From: Actinopolymorpha rutila | Lineage (GTDB): Bacteria > Actinomycetota > Actinomycetes > Propionibacteriales > Actinopolymorphaceae | Direction of reading: 5' to 3' | Assembly (NCBI RefSeq): GCF_013407855.1 | Contig: NZ_JACBZH010000001.1 | Location: 6,386,001-6,450,000, forward strand | DNA: 64,000 nucleotides | Shown here: in pieces, positions 53,126 through 62,542 of the stretch | Numbering within the stretch: position 1 is the stretch's first letter | Layout: the number at the start of each line of letters is the position of its first letter | The notes under the pieces: model-generated | The model's database searches: none | The model's input: the letters and a program-made list of their open reading frames with translations, nothing else | Told to the model about the DNA's origin: nothing | Made by a program: the position numbers and the translations under genes

Positions 53126-56100
53126 CAGCCACCCGCCTCCTGCCGTCCCTCGACCAGTCGTCCTTCGACGAGTCGTCCCTCGACCAGGCGGCGCTGCCAC
53201 CAACCGCCGGCGACGGCACCCGCGACGAGTACCCCCACCACCAGCAACTCCAGCGCCGCGACGTGCGGCCACCGCGGCCAGTTCGCCAGCAGCGACGCGT
53301 CGACGCCGAGCGGCAGCCGTCTGCTGGTGGCGAACCACGCCACGCCCGCGGCGACCGCGCCGGTGACCGCACTGGTCACCACGATGCCGCCGTACGACCA
53401 CAGCGCCGCACCCGTCGTCAGACGTTCGGCCGCGCCCTGGATGCGCAACGCGCGCATGCCGGGGTTCCACGTCCTGCGGTCGACGGCCACCACCAGTGCA
53501 AGGGCACCGAGGCCGACGAGGACGGTCACTCCCGCCGCGAGCTGGTAGGCGTGCAACGCCATCGCGGCCCCGGACTTCTCCAGCGAGTCGCGTACCCCGC
53601 CGACGGTCCGGTCGGTGACGATCGCCAACCCCTCCTTGCGCAACCGGTCGAGGACCTGGTTCGGAGTGCCGGGCGCCAGCCAGACCTGTGGTGTCGTCGC
53701 GAAGCCGGGCTCCGCCGTCAGGCGTTCGGCGTAGGTGAGGTCGATCAGCGCGCCCTTCGCACCGATGCCTGGCAGGGTCGCCACCTTCGCCTTCGCCACG
53801 AAGTCGACCGGCTCGCCGTCGATGTTGGTCAGCTGCTTGCCGGGCATGGTGCCGGCGATGATCGCGGGCAGCGGGTAGGGCACGTCGACGGCGTGGAGTA
53901 CGTAGTCGTGACCGGGCCGCGGCGAGGTCTGGGTCAGCAGCAGGCCGTCCTGGTCGCCGATGATGCGCAACTGGTCGGTGATCGGTCCGCTGCCGGACGT
54001 ACGCCACCGGCGGGGGTCGGCGAGTTCGGCACGGGTCAGTACGTCTCGGCCGTCCAACCGCAGCGCGGCGACGTTGACCCCGATGCGCTGCGCGCCCACC
54101 GCGGTGGTGCTGATGCTGATCCCGGCCAGCCGGCACTTGTCCTGGCACTCGCTGAGCTTGGCGCGGTAGATGGGTTTTCCGTTGGCTACCGGCCCGAACT
54201 TCACCGCCACCTGGTCGTTCTTCGGCGTGCGCAGCAGCACCGTGGCCGAGAGGGTCTTGTCGGCGGTGAACGGGTCGGTCTCCAGTCGTACTGTCAACTC
54301 GCCGTTGCCCACCATGATCGTCTCCGGCGCGGGTGGACGCAGCAGGCTCGCGAGCTTCGCCGGGCTCGGCCCCTCGCCGTGGCCGGCACCGTCCGGCCAC
54401 CTGCCGACCTTCGCCAGCCTGGTGGCGTCGACGCCGAGGACCGGAGGCTGGGAGCCGTCCCCGCTCGGCGCGGACACCACCGCCATCGCGTGCCGGCCGC
54501 TCGGGTCGGCGGCCCGCACCGCGCGCAGGAGTTCGGTCCGGTCGACGTCCTGGACCTCGAGGACCCGCTCGGCGCCGAGCAGTTGCTCGGCCGTCGCCTC
54601 GCGTCCCTGGGCGGCCACGTCCGTCGTGGTCACGCCGAAACCGAAGGTGCCGAACGCCAGGGCGAGTACGACGAGCAGCTGCACCGAACCCGGCCGGCGG
54701 GCGAGGTAGAACGCCGCCACCGCGGGCCCGACCCGCCCACGGCGCAGGGACCACCGGCCGGCCATGCCGATCAGCGGCCGGACCGCGAGCGACACCAGCA
54801 TCGCCACCGCGAGCACCACCACGACCGGTGCGGCGACCATGACACCGACCAGCGACCCGCCGAGGGACCGCGTCTCGGCCACGACCACGACGCCGAGGGC
54901 GACGACGACCACCTCGACCGCCGCCACGACCACGCGGCGGGAACGGGACGGGACCTGGCGCAGCAGCGCGCCTACCGGAGCGGAGAGTTCCCGGCGCAGG
55001 GCGAGCAGGGCGGCGACGATCGTTCCGGCGGCGGCGACCCCGGCCGCGAGCAGCTGGGCCCGGTCGACGCCCACGAAGGCGGTCTCCCCCGACACGGTGA
55101 GGGTGACGAGCGCACCGGTGACCAGGAGACCGACGGGTACGCCGGCCAGCAACGGCAGCAGGCTCTCCGCGGACATGCTCAGCGCCCGGGTCGGCCATCG
55201 CGCACCCCGCAACGCGACCGCTCCGATCTCCTGGCGGCGGCCCCACACTCCGTGCCCGACGGCGAGGTGGATGACGAACCAGCACAGGGCGATCAGCGGC
55301 GCCGCGGCGATCGGCAGCAGGGCACGGGCGTGCTTGCCGTGCGCCTCGATCCGGTCCAGCAGGGACGGCACGGTGGACAGCAGGCCGCCGCCGTACGGGT
55401 CGTCCTCGAGGAGCCGGCGCTCGGCCGCCTTGAGCTGCGAACGCACCACCGGAAGGCGGTCCGGCGTGAGCAGGCCGGTCGGCATGATCGAGTCGAGGTA
55501 GAGCGTCTCCTGCCGGTGCAGCAGGCTCCCGGTCGTCGCCCGGTTGGTCATGATCGCGGGCGGTCCGAGCCGGCCGAGCGGGTCCTCCAGCGACCAGTAC
55601 GCCGACTTCGGGTGGTCTGCCTCGAACACCCCGACGACGGTGAGCGCGACCGCCGGGCCGTCCGGCTCCCACGTCTGGTCCTTGCGGCGTACGGGGGTGA
55701 GCGTCACCTCGTCACCGGCGTGCACCTTGGCCACGGGAACCAGCGCGGCCGGCAGCGCCACCTCCCGGCTGCCCACCGGGCACCTTCCCTGCGTGAACGT
55801 CACGTGCCGGCAGAAGCCGTCCCGGGCGAGCAGGTTTCGCGGTTCGGCCTCCGGGCGGCCGCGCTCGATCCCCCGGACGTGGAGCTGCGCGGTGGTGACC
55901 GGGGTGAAGCCCTTCAGCCGGGACCGTGCGTCGGTGTAGGTCTGCAGGCCGTCGGCCGACTCCAGCACGTCCGTACGCAGGTTCGGCGAGTCCACCGACA
56001 GCGGCGGCATCGAGACCGTGCGGTCGGCGTTGTCGGCGACGGCGACCTCGTTGCGGATGGCGGCCCGGTCGATGGCCACCGCGAACGCGGGCACGCACAC

Positions 56101-56190
56101 CGCCGCGAGGGTGGCCGCCATGGACAGGACGAACAGCGTCAGCGCCTGGCCCCAGCGGGTGGCCAGCTGTGCGAGCACGACCGCGATCAT
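53125..56190 (-). CDS. FtsX-like (MacB/LolC-type) permease, second copy
   Basis: The 1021-residue product has an N-terminal membrane helix (WGQALTLFVLSMAATLAAVC), a large extracytoplasmic domain, FtsX transmembrane blocks in the middle and at the C-terminus, and a second extracytoplasmic domain. ADPSGRHAMAVV and LIDLTYAERL recur in the upstream permease, so the two are paralogues. Start MIAVVLAQ at 56190 overlaps the upstream stop by four bases (ATGA). The tail has a GRLVEGRLVEGR repeat. Probable role is mechanotransmission, export or lipoprotein handling; the substrate is unknown. Confidence 0.88.
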   Translation of the reverse strand: MIAVVLAQLATRWGQALTLFVLSMAATLAAVCVPAFAVAIDRAAIRNEVAVADNADRTVSMPPLSVDSPNLRTDVLESADGLQTYTDARSRLKGFTPVTTAQLHVRGIERGRPEAEPRNLLARDGFCRHVTFTQGRCPVGSREVALPAALVPVAKVHAGDEVTLTPVRRKDQTWEPDGPAVALTVVGVFEADHPKSAYWSLEDPLGRLGPPAIMTNRATTGSLLHRQETLYLDSIMPTGLLTPDRLPVVRSQLKAAERRLLEDDPYGGGLLSTVPSLLDRIEAHGKHARALLPIAAAPLIALCWFVIHLAVGHGVWGRRQEIGAVALRGARWPTRALSMSAESLLPLLAGVPVGLLVTGALVTLTVSGETAFVGVDRAQLLAAGVAAAGTIVAALLALRRELSAPVGALLRQVPSRSRRVVVAAVEVVVVALGVVVVAETRSLGGSLVGVMVAAPVVVVLAVAMLVSLAVRPLIGMAGRWSLRRGRVGPAVAAFYLARRPGSVQLLVVLALAFGTFGFGVTTTDVAAQGREATAEQLLGAERVLEVQDVDRTELLRAVRAADPSGRHAMAVVSAPSGDGSQPPVLGVDATRLAKVGRWPDGAGHGEGPSPAKLASLLRPPAPETIMVGNGELTVRLETDPFTADKTLSATVLLRTPKNDQVAVKFGPVANGKPIYRAKLSECQDKCRLAGISISTTAVGAQRIGVNVAALRLDGRDVLTRAELADPRRWRTSGSGPITDQLRIIGDQDGLLLTQTSPRPGHDYVLHAVDVPYPLPAIIAGTMPGKQLTNIDGEPVDFVAKAKVATLPGIGAKGALIDLTYAERLTAEPGFATTPQVWLAPGTPNQVLDRLRKEGLAIVTDRTVGGVRDSLEKSGAAMALHAYQLAAGVTVLVGLGALALVVAVDRRTWNPGMRALRIQGAAERLTTGAALWSYGGIVVTSAVTGAVAAGVAWFATSRRLPLGVDASLLANWPRWPHVAALELLVVGVLVAGAVAGGWWQRRLVEGRLVEGRLVEGRQEAGG
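53144..53188. repeat. Three 15-base tandem repeats in the permease 3' end
   Basis: Units start CGTCCCTCGACCAGT and differ by one or two bases. On the minus strand they encode three RLVEG-type pentapeptides at the cytoplasmic C-terminus, 19 bases from the ATPase start. Confidence 0.9.
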
Positions 56191-59100
56191 GGCCGCGCCC
56201 GGCGTACGAGAGCGGAACCGGACGCGACGACTACCGTGCCCAGGACGACGACGGCGGCCAGTGCGGCGGCCAGGACGGGGTAGCCGCGGGTGTCCACGGT
56301 GGGCAGGACGTTCCAGCCGTCGACGAAGCCGGGGTACAGGATCCGGTCGACCGCGGCGCCGGCGACTCCGGCGGCGAGCCCGATCACCGCTGCTGTACCG
56401 ACGAGAGTCCCGAGCGAGCCGTAGCCGACCGCGCGGATGGCGCGCGCGTCGACACCCTGGGCGCGCAGAGCGGCGAGCTCGGCCGCCCGGCCGGGGCGTT
56501 CGCGGGCGGCGTCGATCAGGACGGCGCCGGCCGCGAGCAGCAGGCCGACCAGCGCGACCGCGACCTGGAAACGTACACCGACCGCACTCCCCTCCGCGCG
56601 CAGCTGGGTCAGTCGGGTGGACATCGACTCCTCCCGCAGGGTCGTCAGCCCGTGGTCGTGCAGGCTCGCCACGACGGACGCGGGCGCGTCGGCGGACAGC
56701 CACACCTGCGGGAACCCCGAACCCGCGAGCGGGAACGGCACCAGCCGTTCGGCGTAGGTGAGGTCGACGATCGTGCCGACCTTGTCGTGGCGGGGTACGA
56801 GGGAACCGGTGCGGACGATCTGGGCGGGGACCGCCGCGCCGGGCAGCGGGATCAGCCGCGTCTCCTCGGCCGGGTCGGGCCGCCAGCCGGCGACGAGCGC
56901 GGGCAGCAGCACCGGGGTGTCCGCGACGAACGCCCAGTCGTTGCGGTCGAGCGGGACGTTCTCCGGCGGCTGGGAGACGGTGAGCCGCAGGCTGTCCTTC
57001 CCGGCGGCGATCGTGGGGCCGAGGTCGCGGGGGCCCACGGCGGGCCGCCAGCGTTCGGGTGCCGCGAGCAGCGCCGCCGGCAGCGACGACCGCTCGGTGA
57101 CTGCCGCGTCGGTGGCACGGACACCCGTGCCGGCAGCCCCGGCCGTACTCCCACCGCCGGCCGGATACAGGTCGACCCGTGCGCCAGCGGTCGCCGGTTC
57201 GTACCCCACGCCGGTCGGGTCGGCGACGGACCCGGTGGCACCGTCGGCCCGCCGGTCGCCGAGCACCTGGACGCCGACCAGCCGGCAGCCGGCCGCGCAG
57301 GTGCGTACGTCTGCGGAGTACGCCTTCCGCGTGCCGGTCAGTGGGCCGACGATGGCGTCGACCGGCTTGCCGTCCTTGGCGGTTCGCAACCGGACCCGCA
57401 GGTGCAGCGGCTCACCGCCGGGGTCCTGGCCGGACGCGTCGACGACGAGCCGGCCGGTGCGCAGGGTGACCGGGTGCGGCGCGGACGGCCGCAGTGCGGC
57501 GGCGACGATCGCCGGGGCGCCGCCGTACTCCTTGCGCCATCCGGTGACCACCGACAGCCGGGTGGTGTCCATCGCAAGCACCGACGGGTCGCCAGTGCTC
57601 TCCCCCGGCTGGTCGACGACGGCCATGGCGTACTTCCCGCTCGGGTCGGCGGCGCGCACCGCGGCCATCAGCTGTGCCGGGTCGTCGGCGTCCACGGTGA
57701 GGACGCGGTCGGCGCCGAGCTCCAACGCGGCCCGCTGCACCTGGGTGCGCGACGTGGTGTCCCAGCCGACGAACGCGGTGGTGACCAGGGCGATCGCCAC
57801 CACGACCAGCGCGAAAAGCCGGTGGGTCTCCGGCCGCCGCGCGGTCAGCGCCGCGATCAGCGCCATCGCCGGGCGGCCGGCCTGGCGGGCGCGGAGGGTG
57901 AGCGAGTTGGCCAGCGGCGGGACTCCCCAGGCGGCCACCAGCGCGACGGCGAGCGCGACCAGGGCGGGCGCGAGCAGTGGAAGTCCCTCCACGCTGCCGC
58001 CTACCACGACGGCCTGAACGACGCCGTACACCGACAGGCCGACGAGTACGACGTCCACCAGCGAACGCCGCCAGCCGGGACGGCGGACGGGGATCCGGCG
58101 CAGCAGGTCGCGCGCCGGGGTCAGCAAGGTGCCGACCTGTGCGGCCACCACGGCGACCAGCCCGCCCACCAGGGTCAGCCCGAGCAGCAACAGGGACAGC
58201 AGCAGGGCGGTGCGCTGGCCCGCGGCGTCGAGGTTTCCGGCCATGGCGCGGCCGACGGCGAAGCCCGCGGCCGCACCGACCACCGCTCCACCCACCAGCG
58301 GCACCACGCTCTGGCCGAGTACGAGCACCCACCCGCGTCCCGACGGCGCACCGTGCAGGCGCCACCAGCCGACGTCACCGCGGATCTGCACCGCGGCCTC
58401 CCGGACCACCACGGCCAGGGCGAACCACGTGAGCAGCAGCAGCACCACCACGCCGACCCCGACGCCGGCGAGGACGTTGCGCCGGTCCTGGGAGATCCGG
58501 TCGAGCAGGCCGTCCAGACCGGTGATGCTGGTGGAGAACCCCTGCTGTCCGAGGGTGGACAGGTCGGCGTTGATCTGTGACGCGAGCCCGTCGGTGTTCA
58601 TCGTGGCGAATGCCGCGGGCGAAGCCAGCAGGTCGTAGGTGAAGGTGGTCTGCTCCCAGCCGCGCATCGTCGCCGGGACGGTGAACGCCGTCGCCTGCTT
58701 GCTGCGGTCGTCCGAACCGAGGCCGACGAGGTAACCGTCCGCCCAGTACGGCTCGCTGGGGTCGGTCACGCGGTAGACGCCGACCAGCCGGGCCCGGCTC
58801 GGCTTCTTCCCGCCGGTGAGCGAGAGGTCGTCACCGACCTTCAGGGACAGCTGGCTGGCGAAGGCCGCCGGGAGTACGACCTGACCGGCCGCGGTGGGAC
58901 GGTTCCCGGTGACCGTGAGATGGCGGAAGACGTCGTCACGGTAGGCGACCTTGACCACGGCCGCCGAGCTCTTGGACCCCGCGAGGCGCACGCCGCCCGG
59001 TGCGAACGCGCCGTTGATGGTGGCGAACCCCGGCGGCCGGAACGCCTTCCGGGCGTCCTTCATGGCGGATTCGGACGCGGTGTCGCTGGTGCCGCGCCAG

Positions 59101-59297
59101 GCCGACAGCCAGCTCACCTGGACCAGCCGCTGCTCGACCGGGGCGCTCCCGACCGCGGCCACCCCGACCTGCTGCTGGGCCTTCACGGCGTAGAAGGGTG
59201 CGGCCGTGACCGCCGCGCCGGCGAGCAGCGCCACCAACATGACCACGATCGCCGGCCCGCGCCGGGCACCCAGTGCGCCCCGAAGCACCGCCCACAT
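56187..59297 (-). CDS. FtsX-like (MacB/LolC-type) permease, first copy
   Basis: The 1036-residue product has a first helix (GPAIVVMLVALLAGAAVTAA), an extracytoplasmic domain with a VYRVTDPSEPYWADGYLVG segment, a central FtsX membrane block (VGVVVLLLLTWFALAVVVRE, LLLSLLLLGLTLVGGLVAVV), a second extracytoplasmic domain and a C-terminal block. ADPSGKYAMAVV and TIVDLTYAERL are shared with the downstream permease. It follows its ATPase by eight bases and overlaps the next permease, so the four genes form one operon. Confidence 0.88.
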   Translation of the reverse strand: MWAVLRGALGARRGPAIVVMLVALLAGAAVTAAPFYAVKAQQQVGVAAVGSAPVEQRLVQVSWLSAWRGTSDTASESAMKDARKAFRPPGFATINGAFAPGGVRLAGSKSSAAVVKVAYRDDVFRHLTVTGNRPTAAGQVVLPAAFASQLSLKVGDDLSLTGGKKPSRARLVGVYRVTDPSEPYWADGYLVGLGSDDRSKQATAFTVPATMRGWEQTTFTYDLLASPAAFATMNTDGLASQINADLSTLGQQGFSTSITGLDGLLDRISQDRRNVLAGVGVGVVVLLLLTWFALAVVVREAAVQIRGDVGWWRLHGAPSGRGWVLVLGQSVVPLVGGAVVGAAAGFAVGRAMAGNLDAAGQRTALLLSLLLLGLTLVGGLVAVVAAQVGTLLTPARDLLRRIPVRRPGWRRSLVDVVLVGLSVYGVVQAVVVGGSVEGLPLLAPALVALAVALVAAWGVPPLANSLTLRARQAGRPAMALIAALTARRPETHRLFALVVVAIALVTTAFVGWDTTSRTQVQRAALELGADRVLTVDADDPAQLMAAVRAADPSGKYAMAVVDQPGESTGDPSVLAMDTTRLSVVTGWRKEYGGAPAIVAAALRPSAPHPVTLRTGRLVVDASGQDPGGEPLHLRVRLRTAKDGKPVDAIVGPLTGTRKAYSADVRTCAAGCRLVGVQVLGDRRADGATGSVADPTGVGYEPATAGARVDLYPAGGGSTAGAAGTGVRATDAAVTERSSLPAALLAAPERWRPAVGPRDLGPTIAAGKDSLRLTVSQPPENVPLDRNDWAFVADTPVLLPALVAGWRPDPAEETRLIPLPGAAVPAQIVRTGSLVPRHDKVGTIVDLTYAERLVPFPLAGSGFPQVWLSADAPASVVASLHDHGLTTLREESMSTRLTQLRAEGSAVGVRFQVAVALVGLLLAAGAVLIDAARERPGRAAELAALRAQGVDARAIRAVGYGSLGTLVGTAAVIGLAAGVAGAAVDRILYPGFVDGWNVLPTVDTRGYPVLAAALAAVVVLGTVVVASGSALVRRARP

Positions 59298-59305
59298 GCC
59301 GTGGC

Positions 59306-60046
59306 CTACGCCCTGGCCGTCGGGGATGCGGTCGGCTGGGTCACAGCCTGTGCCGCCTGTGCTGCCTGCGCGCCCTGGGCGTCCGCCGCGGGTTCTGACC
59401 GGACGATCTCGGCGCGCCCGTCGACGAGGTGCAGCTCGGCGTCACACACGGCGGCCGCGTCCGGGTCGTGGGTCGCGAACACCACGACCGCTCCCCGGTC
59501 GGCTTCCTTACGCAGCAGGTCCATCACCGTCTGCCGCGACACCGCGTCGAGCTCGCTGGTCACCTCGTCGGCGAGGAGTACGTCACCACGCAGGGCGAGG
59601 CCGCGGGCGATCGCGGTGCGCTGCTGCTGCCCACCGGACAGCTCCTCCACCAACTGGTCGCGCTGACCGGCCAGGCCCAGCGCCGTGAGGCACTCGACGG
59701 TGAGCCGGCGCGCCTCCGCCGCCCCGCGGCCGTTGGCCAGGAGCGCCACCTCGACGTTCTCACCGGCGGTCAGGAACGTCGCCAGGCCGTTGTCCTGCGG
59801 CACCAGCACCACGCCCTGGGAGACGGCGTGGTCGCGGTCACCCAGCGGCTCGCCGTCCAGACTGATCGTTCCCTCGGCCGGGCGCAGCAGACCGGCGATG
59901 GTGGACAGCAACGTGGACTTGCCTGCCCCCGAGCGTCCGCTGACCGCCAGCATGTGGCCCGGCTCCACGGTCACCGTCACGTCCTGCAGGACCGGTCGGC
60001 CGACGTCGTACGCGGCGGTCAGCCGGTTCACGGAGACGGTTCGCAA
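59306..60046 (-). CDS. ABC transporter ATPase with canonical signature, FtsX-operon member
   Basis: The 246-residue product has Walker A GRSGAGKST, signature LSGGQQQR, Walker B VLLADEVTS and H-loop FATHD. It is the LolD/MacB-type ATPase and lies first in the operon. The start is a TTG at 60046 with GAGG five bases upstream; a GTG four codons later is possible. The last 25 residues are Ala/Gln/Pro-rich and lie outside the fold. It may pair with the second ATPase, whose signature is degenerate. Confidence 0.88.
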   Translation of the reverse strand: MRTVSVNRLTAAYDVGRPVLQDVTVTVEPGHMLAVSGRSGAGKSTLLSTIAGLLRPAEGTISLDGEPLGDRDHAVSQGVVLVPQDNGLATFLTAGENVEVALLANGRGAAEARRLTVECLTALGLAGQRDQLVEELSGGQQQRTAIARGLALRGDVLLADEVTSELDAVSRQTVMDLLRKEADRGAVVVFATHDPDAAAVCDAELHLVDGRAEIVRSEPAADAQGAQAAQAAQAVTQPTASPTARA

Positions 60047-60204
60047 GGCTGCCTCGCATCACCTCGGGCCATGAGGGCATGGGTCGACCACACCCCGGGA
60101 AACTGTGCTGCACGCTACCCGGATCCCGCCGCCCGCGCGATGCCCGGCGATGCCCCATCCAGGACAACGCGTGGCCGGAAAGGGCAGGACCGAAAGTGCG
60201 CGCC

Positions 60205-62253
60205 CTACGTCTTCTTCCAGAAGTACTGCTCGGGAGCGGACGGGCCGGGCTCGCAGCAGTCGTCGATCATCTCCCCGCCGACACCGTGCAGGTCGTTCTG
60301 GACGACGTTGTACCTCGCCTCGGGCAGCACGGTCCCGATGACGTAGAACTCCTCCTGGGAGATGCGCAGGATCTGCATGAAGAGCTCGTCGCGCTTCTGC
60401 TTGTCCGGCGTGACCTTGATCTGGTCGAACAACCGCATCTGCCGCAGTGGACCGGTCGGCGGCTTCTCCCCCTGCGCGCCCTTCGACTCGTACCACCGGC
60501 CCCACTCCACCGCGTACGCCGCACCGGCGTCCACGGGGAAGTACCACCCCGGGCCGAGCATCGGCAGGTCGCCGCCGTCGCCGTCGTCCATCACCGCGTC
60601 GTGGTTGTTGGCATCGACCCGGTTGAACAGCAGGGTGGCGTCCTCCACCTTCACCTGCACGTCGACGCCGACCTTCTTCCAGTAACCGGACGCCAGTTGG
60701 GCGACGTCGGCCCACAGCGGGTTGAAGTTCGTACGTACCTCGACGGTGAATCCCAGCCGCTTCCCGTCCGGGCGCAACCGGAACCCGTCGCTGTCGCGCC
60801 GGCGGTAGCCGGCCTTGTCCAGATGCGCGTTCGCCTTCGCCGGGTCGTGCTGGGTGTACTGCTTGGCGAGTTGCTGAAGATAGAGCCCGGACTCCTTGCG
60901 GGGCGAGGTCTGCCACGGCTCACCCTGGTTGAGGAGTACGACCTTGATGATCTCCTGACGATTCAGGGCGTACGAGAGACCGATGCGAAAGTCCTTGTTC
61001 TGCATGACTTTCCGCATCTCCGGGTCCTTGTGCGTCTGGTTGAGCAGGAACGTCGCGTCGTTCATCCGCGACGAACCGATCGCGATGAAGTGGAAGCGGC
61101 CCTTCTCCCGCCCACGCGCGAAGACCGGCTTGCTCTGCAGGGTGACCAGTCCGGGCGTGACCAGGCTGTAGTCGCCCTGGCTCAGCTTGAGGGTGCTGAC
61201 CTGTGGGTCGGTGATGATGTCGAACACGACCCGGTCGAGGTACGGAAGCTGCCGGCCGTCGCTGTCGGTCTTCCAGTAGTAGGGATTACGGCTGACCACC
61301 AGGCGGTTGCCGGACTGCGAGGACAGCTTCCACGGGTAGATGACCGGCAGGTCGGTGTTCTGCCAGGAACCGAACTCCGTCGGACCGTTGCCGCCCTTGT
61401 TCAGGAAGAGTTTCGTCCAGTCCGGCTGGCCTTCCTGCTTCGCCAGCTTGTCCGCGTCCGGGTTGTACTTCTTGTGGAACTGCTTCAGGTAGTGCTTCGG
61501 CAGGCAGTGGAGTACGGCACCACCGGAAGACGCGACCTGATCCAGGAACAGCCCCTGCGGCTTGGGAAAGGTGAACCGCACCGTCGTGGCGTCGACCTTC
61601 TCCAGCTTCGCGGGTTGGCCGTCCGGCGCGAACTGCGAGGGCATCACGGGGTAGAGGTCCTTGTTGCTCAGCACGTCCTCGTACCCGAACACCAGGTCGT
61701 CGGCCGTGTAGGGCTTTCCGTCCGACCACTTCATGCCGGCTCTCAGCTTGAACGTGTAGACGCGACCGTCCTGGCCGATCTCCCAGGACTCGGCGACGTT
61801 CGGCGAGATCTTTGTCTGGTCGACGTCCCACCGCACCAGCGGCTCGTACGACAGCGAACCGACCAGGTGCGGGTCGGCGTCCACCGACGTCAGGATGGTG
61901 TTCCAGGTGCCGCCGTACACACCGCCCGGCTCGGTGGGGCGGATGACCATCGGCTTGGCCGGCATCCGCTTGGCACGCGCCGGAAGCTTGCCGGCCTTCA
62001 CCTGGTCGCCGAGGTCCGGCGCCTCCTTGAGTCCGGTCCCGGCCTTCCCTGCGCCCTCACCTCCGCCCTTGCCGCCGCCCTTGTCCGACGGGTTGAGCGA
62101 CAGGGCGGAGCACCCGGCGACGGAGAAGGCCGCGACCGACGTGAGACCGAACCGGAACAGTTCGCGTCGGCTCGGCGTTCGCTCCGGCGCTCGATCCAGT
62201 GCCCGTTCCGCCGTACGGCCCGGCCGATGGTTCGGTGTTCCGGCTGTCTTCAT
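60205..62253 (-). CDS. Lipoprotein family-5 extracellular solute-binding protein
   Basis: The 682-residue product has a twin-arginine signal (SRRELFRFGLTSVAAF), lipobox VAGC and a Gly/Lys linker. Family-5 marks include SYEPLVRWDVDQTKISPNVA, WEIGQDGRVYTFKLRAGMKW, DKDFRIGLSYALNRQEII-type helix and WADVAQLASGYWKKVGVDV. ATG at 62253 is chosen for the GAGGAG ten bases upstream; the ATG three codons earlier has it too close. No permease or ATPase of an importer is adjacent. The downstream FtsX operon on the same strand is an exporter type, so a functional link is doubtful. Confidence 0.87.
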   Translation of the reverse strand: MKTAGTPNHRPGRTAERALDRAPERTPSRRELFRFGLTSVAAFSVAGCSALSLNPSDKGGGKGGGEGAGKAGTGLKEAPDLGDQVKAGKLPARAKRMPAKPMVIRPTEPGGVYGGTWNTILTSVDADPHLVGSLSYEPLVRWDVDQTKISPNVAESWEIGQDGRVYTFKLRAGMKWSDGKPYTADDLVFGYEDVLSNKDLYPVMPSQFAPDGQPAKLEKVDATTVRFTFPKPQGLFLDQVASSGGAVLHCLPKHYLKQFHKKYNPDADKLAKQEGQPDWTKLFLNKGGNGPTEFGSWQNTDLPVIYPWKLSSQSGNRLVVSRNPYYWKTDSDGRQLPYLDRVVFDIITDPQVSTLKLSQGDYSLVTPGLVTLQSKPVFARGREKGRFHFIAIGSSRMNDATFLLNQTHKDPEMRKVMQNKDFRIGLSYALNRQEIIKVVLLNQGEPWQTSPRKESGLYLQQLAKQYTQHDPAKANAHLDKAGYRRRDSDGFRLRPDGKRLGFTVEVRTNFNPLWADVAQLASGYWKKVGVDVQVKVEDATLLFNRVDANNHDAVMDDGDGGDLPMLGPGWYFPVDAGAAYAVEWGRWYESKGAQGEKPPTGPLRQMRLFDQIKVTPDKQKRDELFMQILRISQEEFYVIGTVLPEARYNVVQNDLHGVGGEMIDDCCEPGPSAPEQYFWKKT

Positions 62254-62529
62254 CACGCACATGCTCCTCGTCGGAGTCGGGACCCCCGCTGGCGTGCGCC
62301 CATCGTGTCCGTACGGAATCTGCGTGTAAAGAGTGGCCGATGTTTGCGGCCGACCTCGGCAATCGATCTGTTTCGACAGCGACGTATGTCAGGCCGCGGG
62401 GAGTCCGCTGTTCTCCGGCAGATTCGTGTACGCACGACGGCGGGACCAGTCATGGGTGCAGGTTGAGATTGACGTCGATTCTTCTTGTGGGTAAGGGGTT
62501 TCCCGCGAGCAGTAGTGGATCTTGTTCGG

Positions 62530-62535
62530 TAGAAT
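62530..62535 (+). promoter_or_regulatory. -10 box TAGAAT of the DUF222 gene
   Basis: Seven bases before the ATG at 62543, in the same arrangement as the other DUF222 gene. No clear -35 is present. Confidence 0.5.
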
Positions 62536-62542
62536 CGAACGC

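Noticed and set aside
60205..62253. Binding protein as part of the FtsX operon downstream
   Set aside because: A 158-base gap separates them, and FtsX/MacB-type transporters do not use family-5 binding proteins. Cotranscription cannot be excluded.
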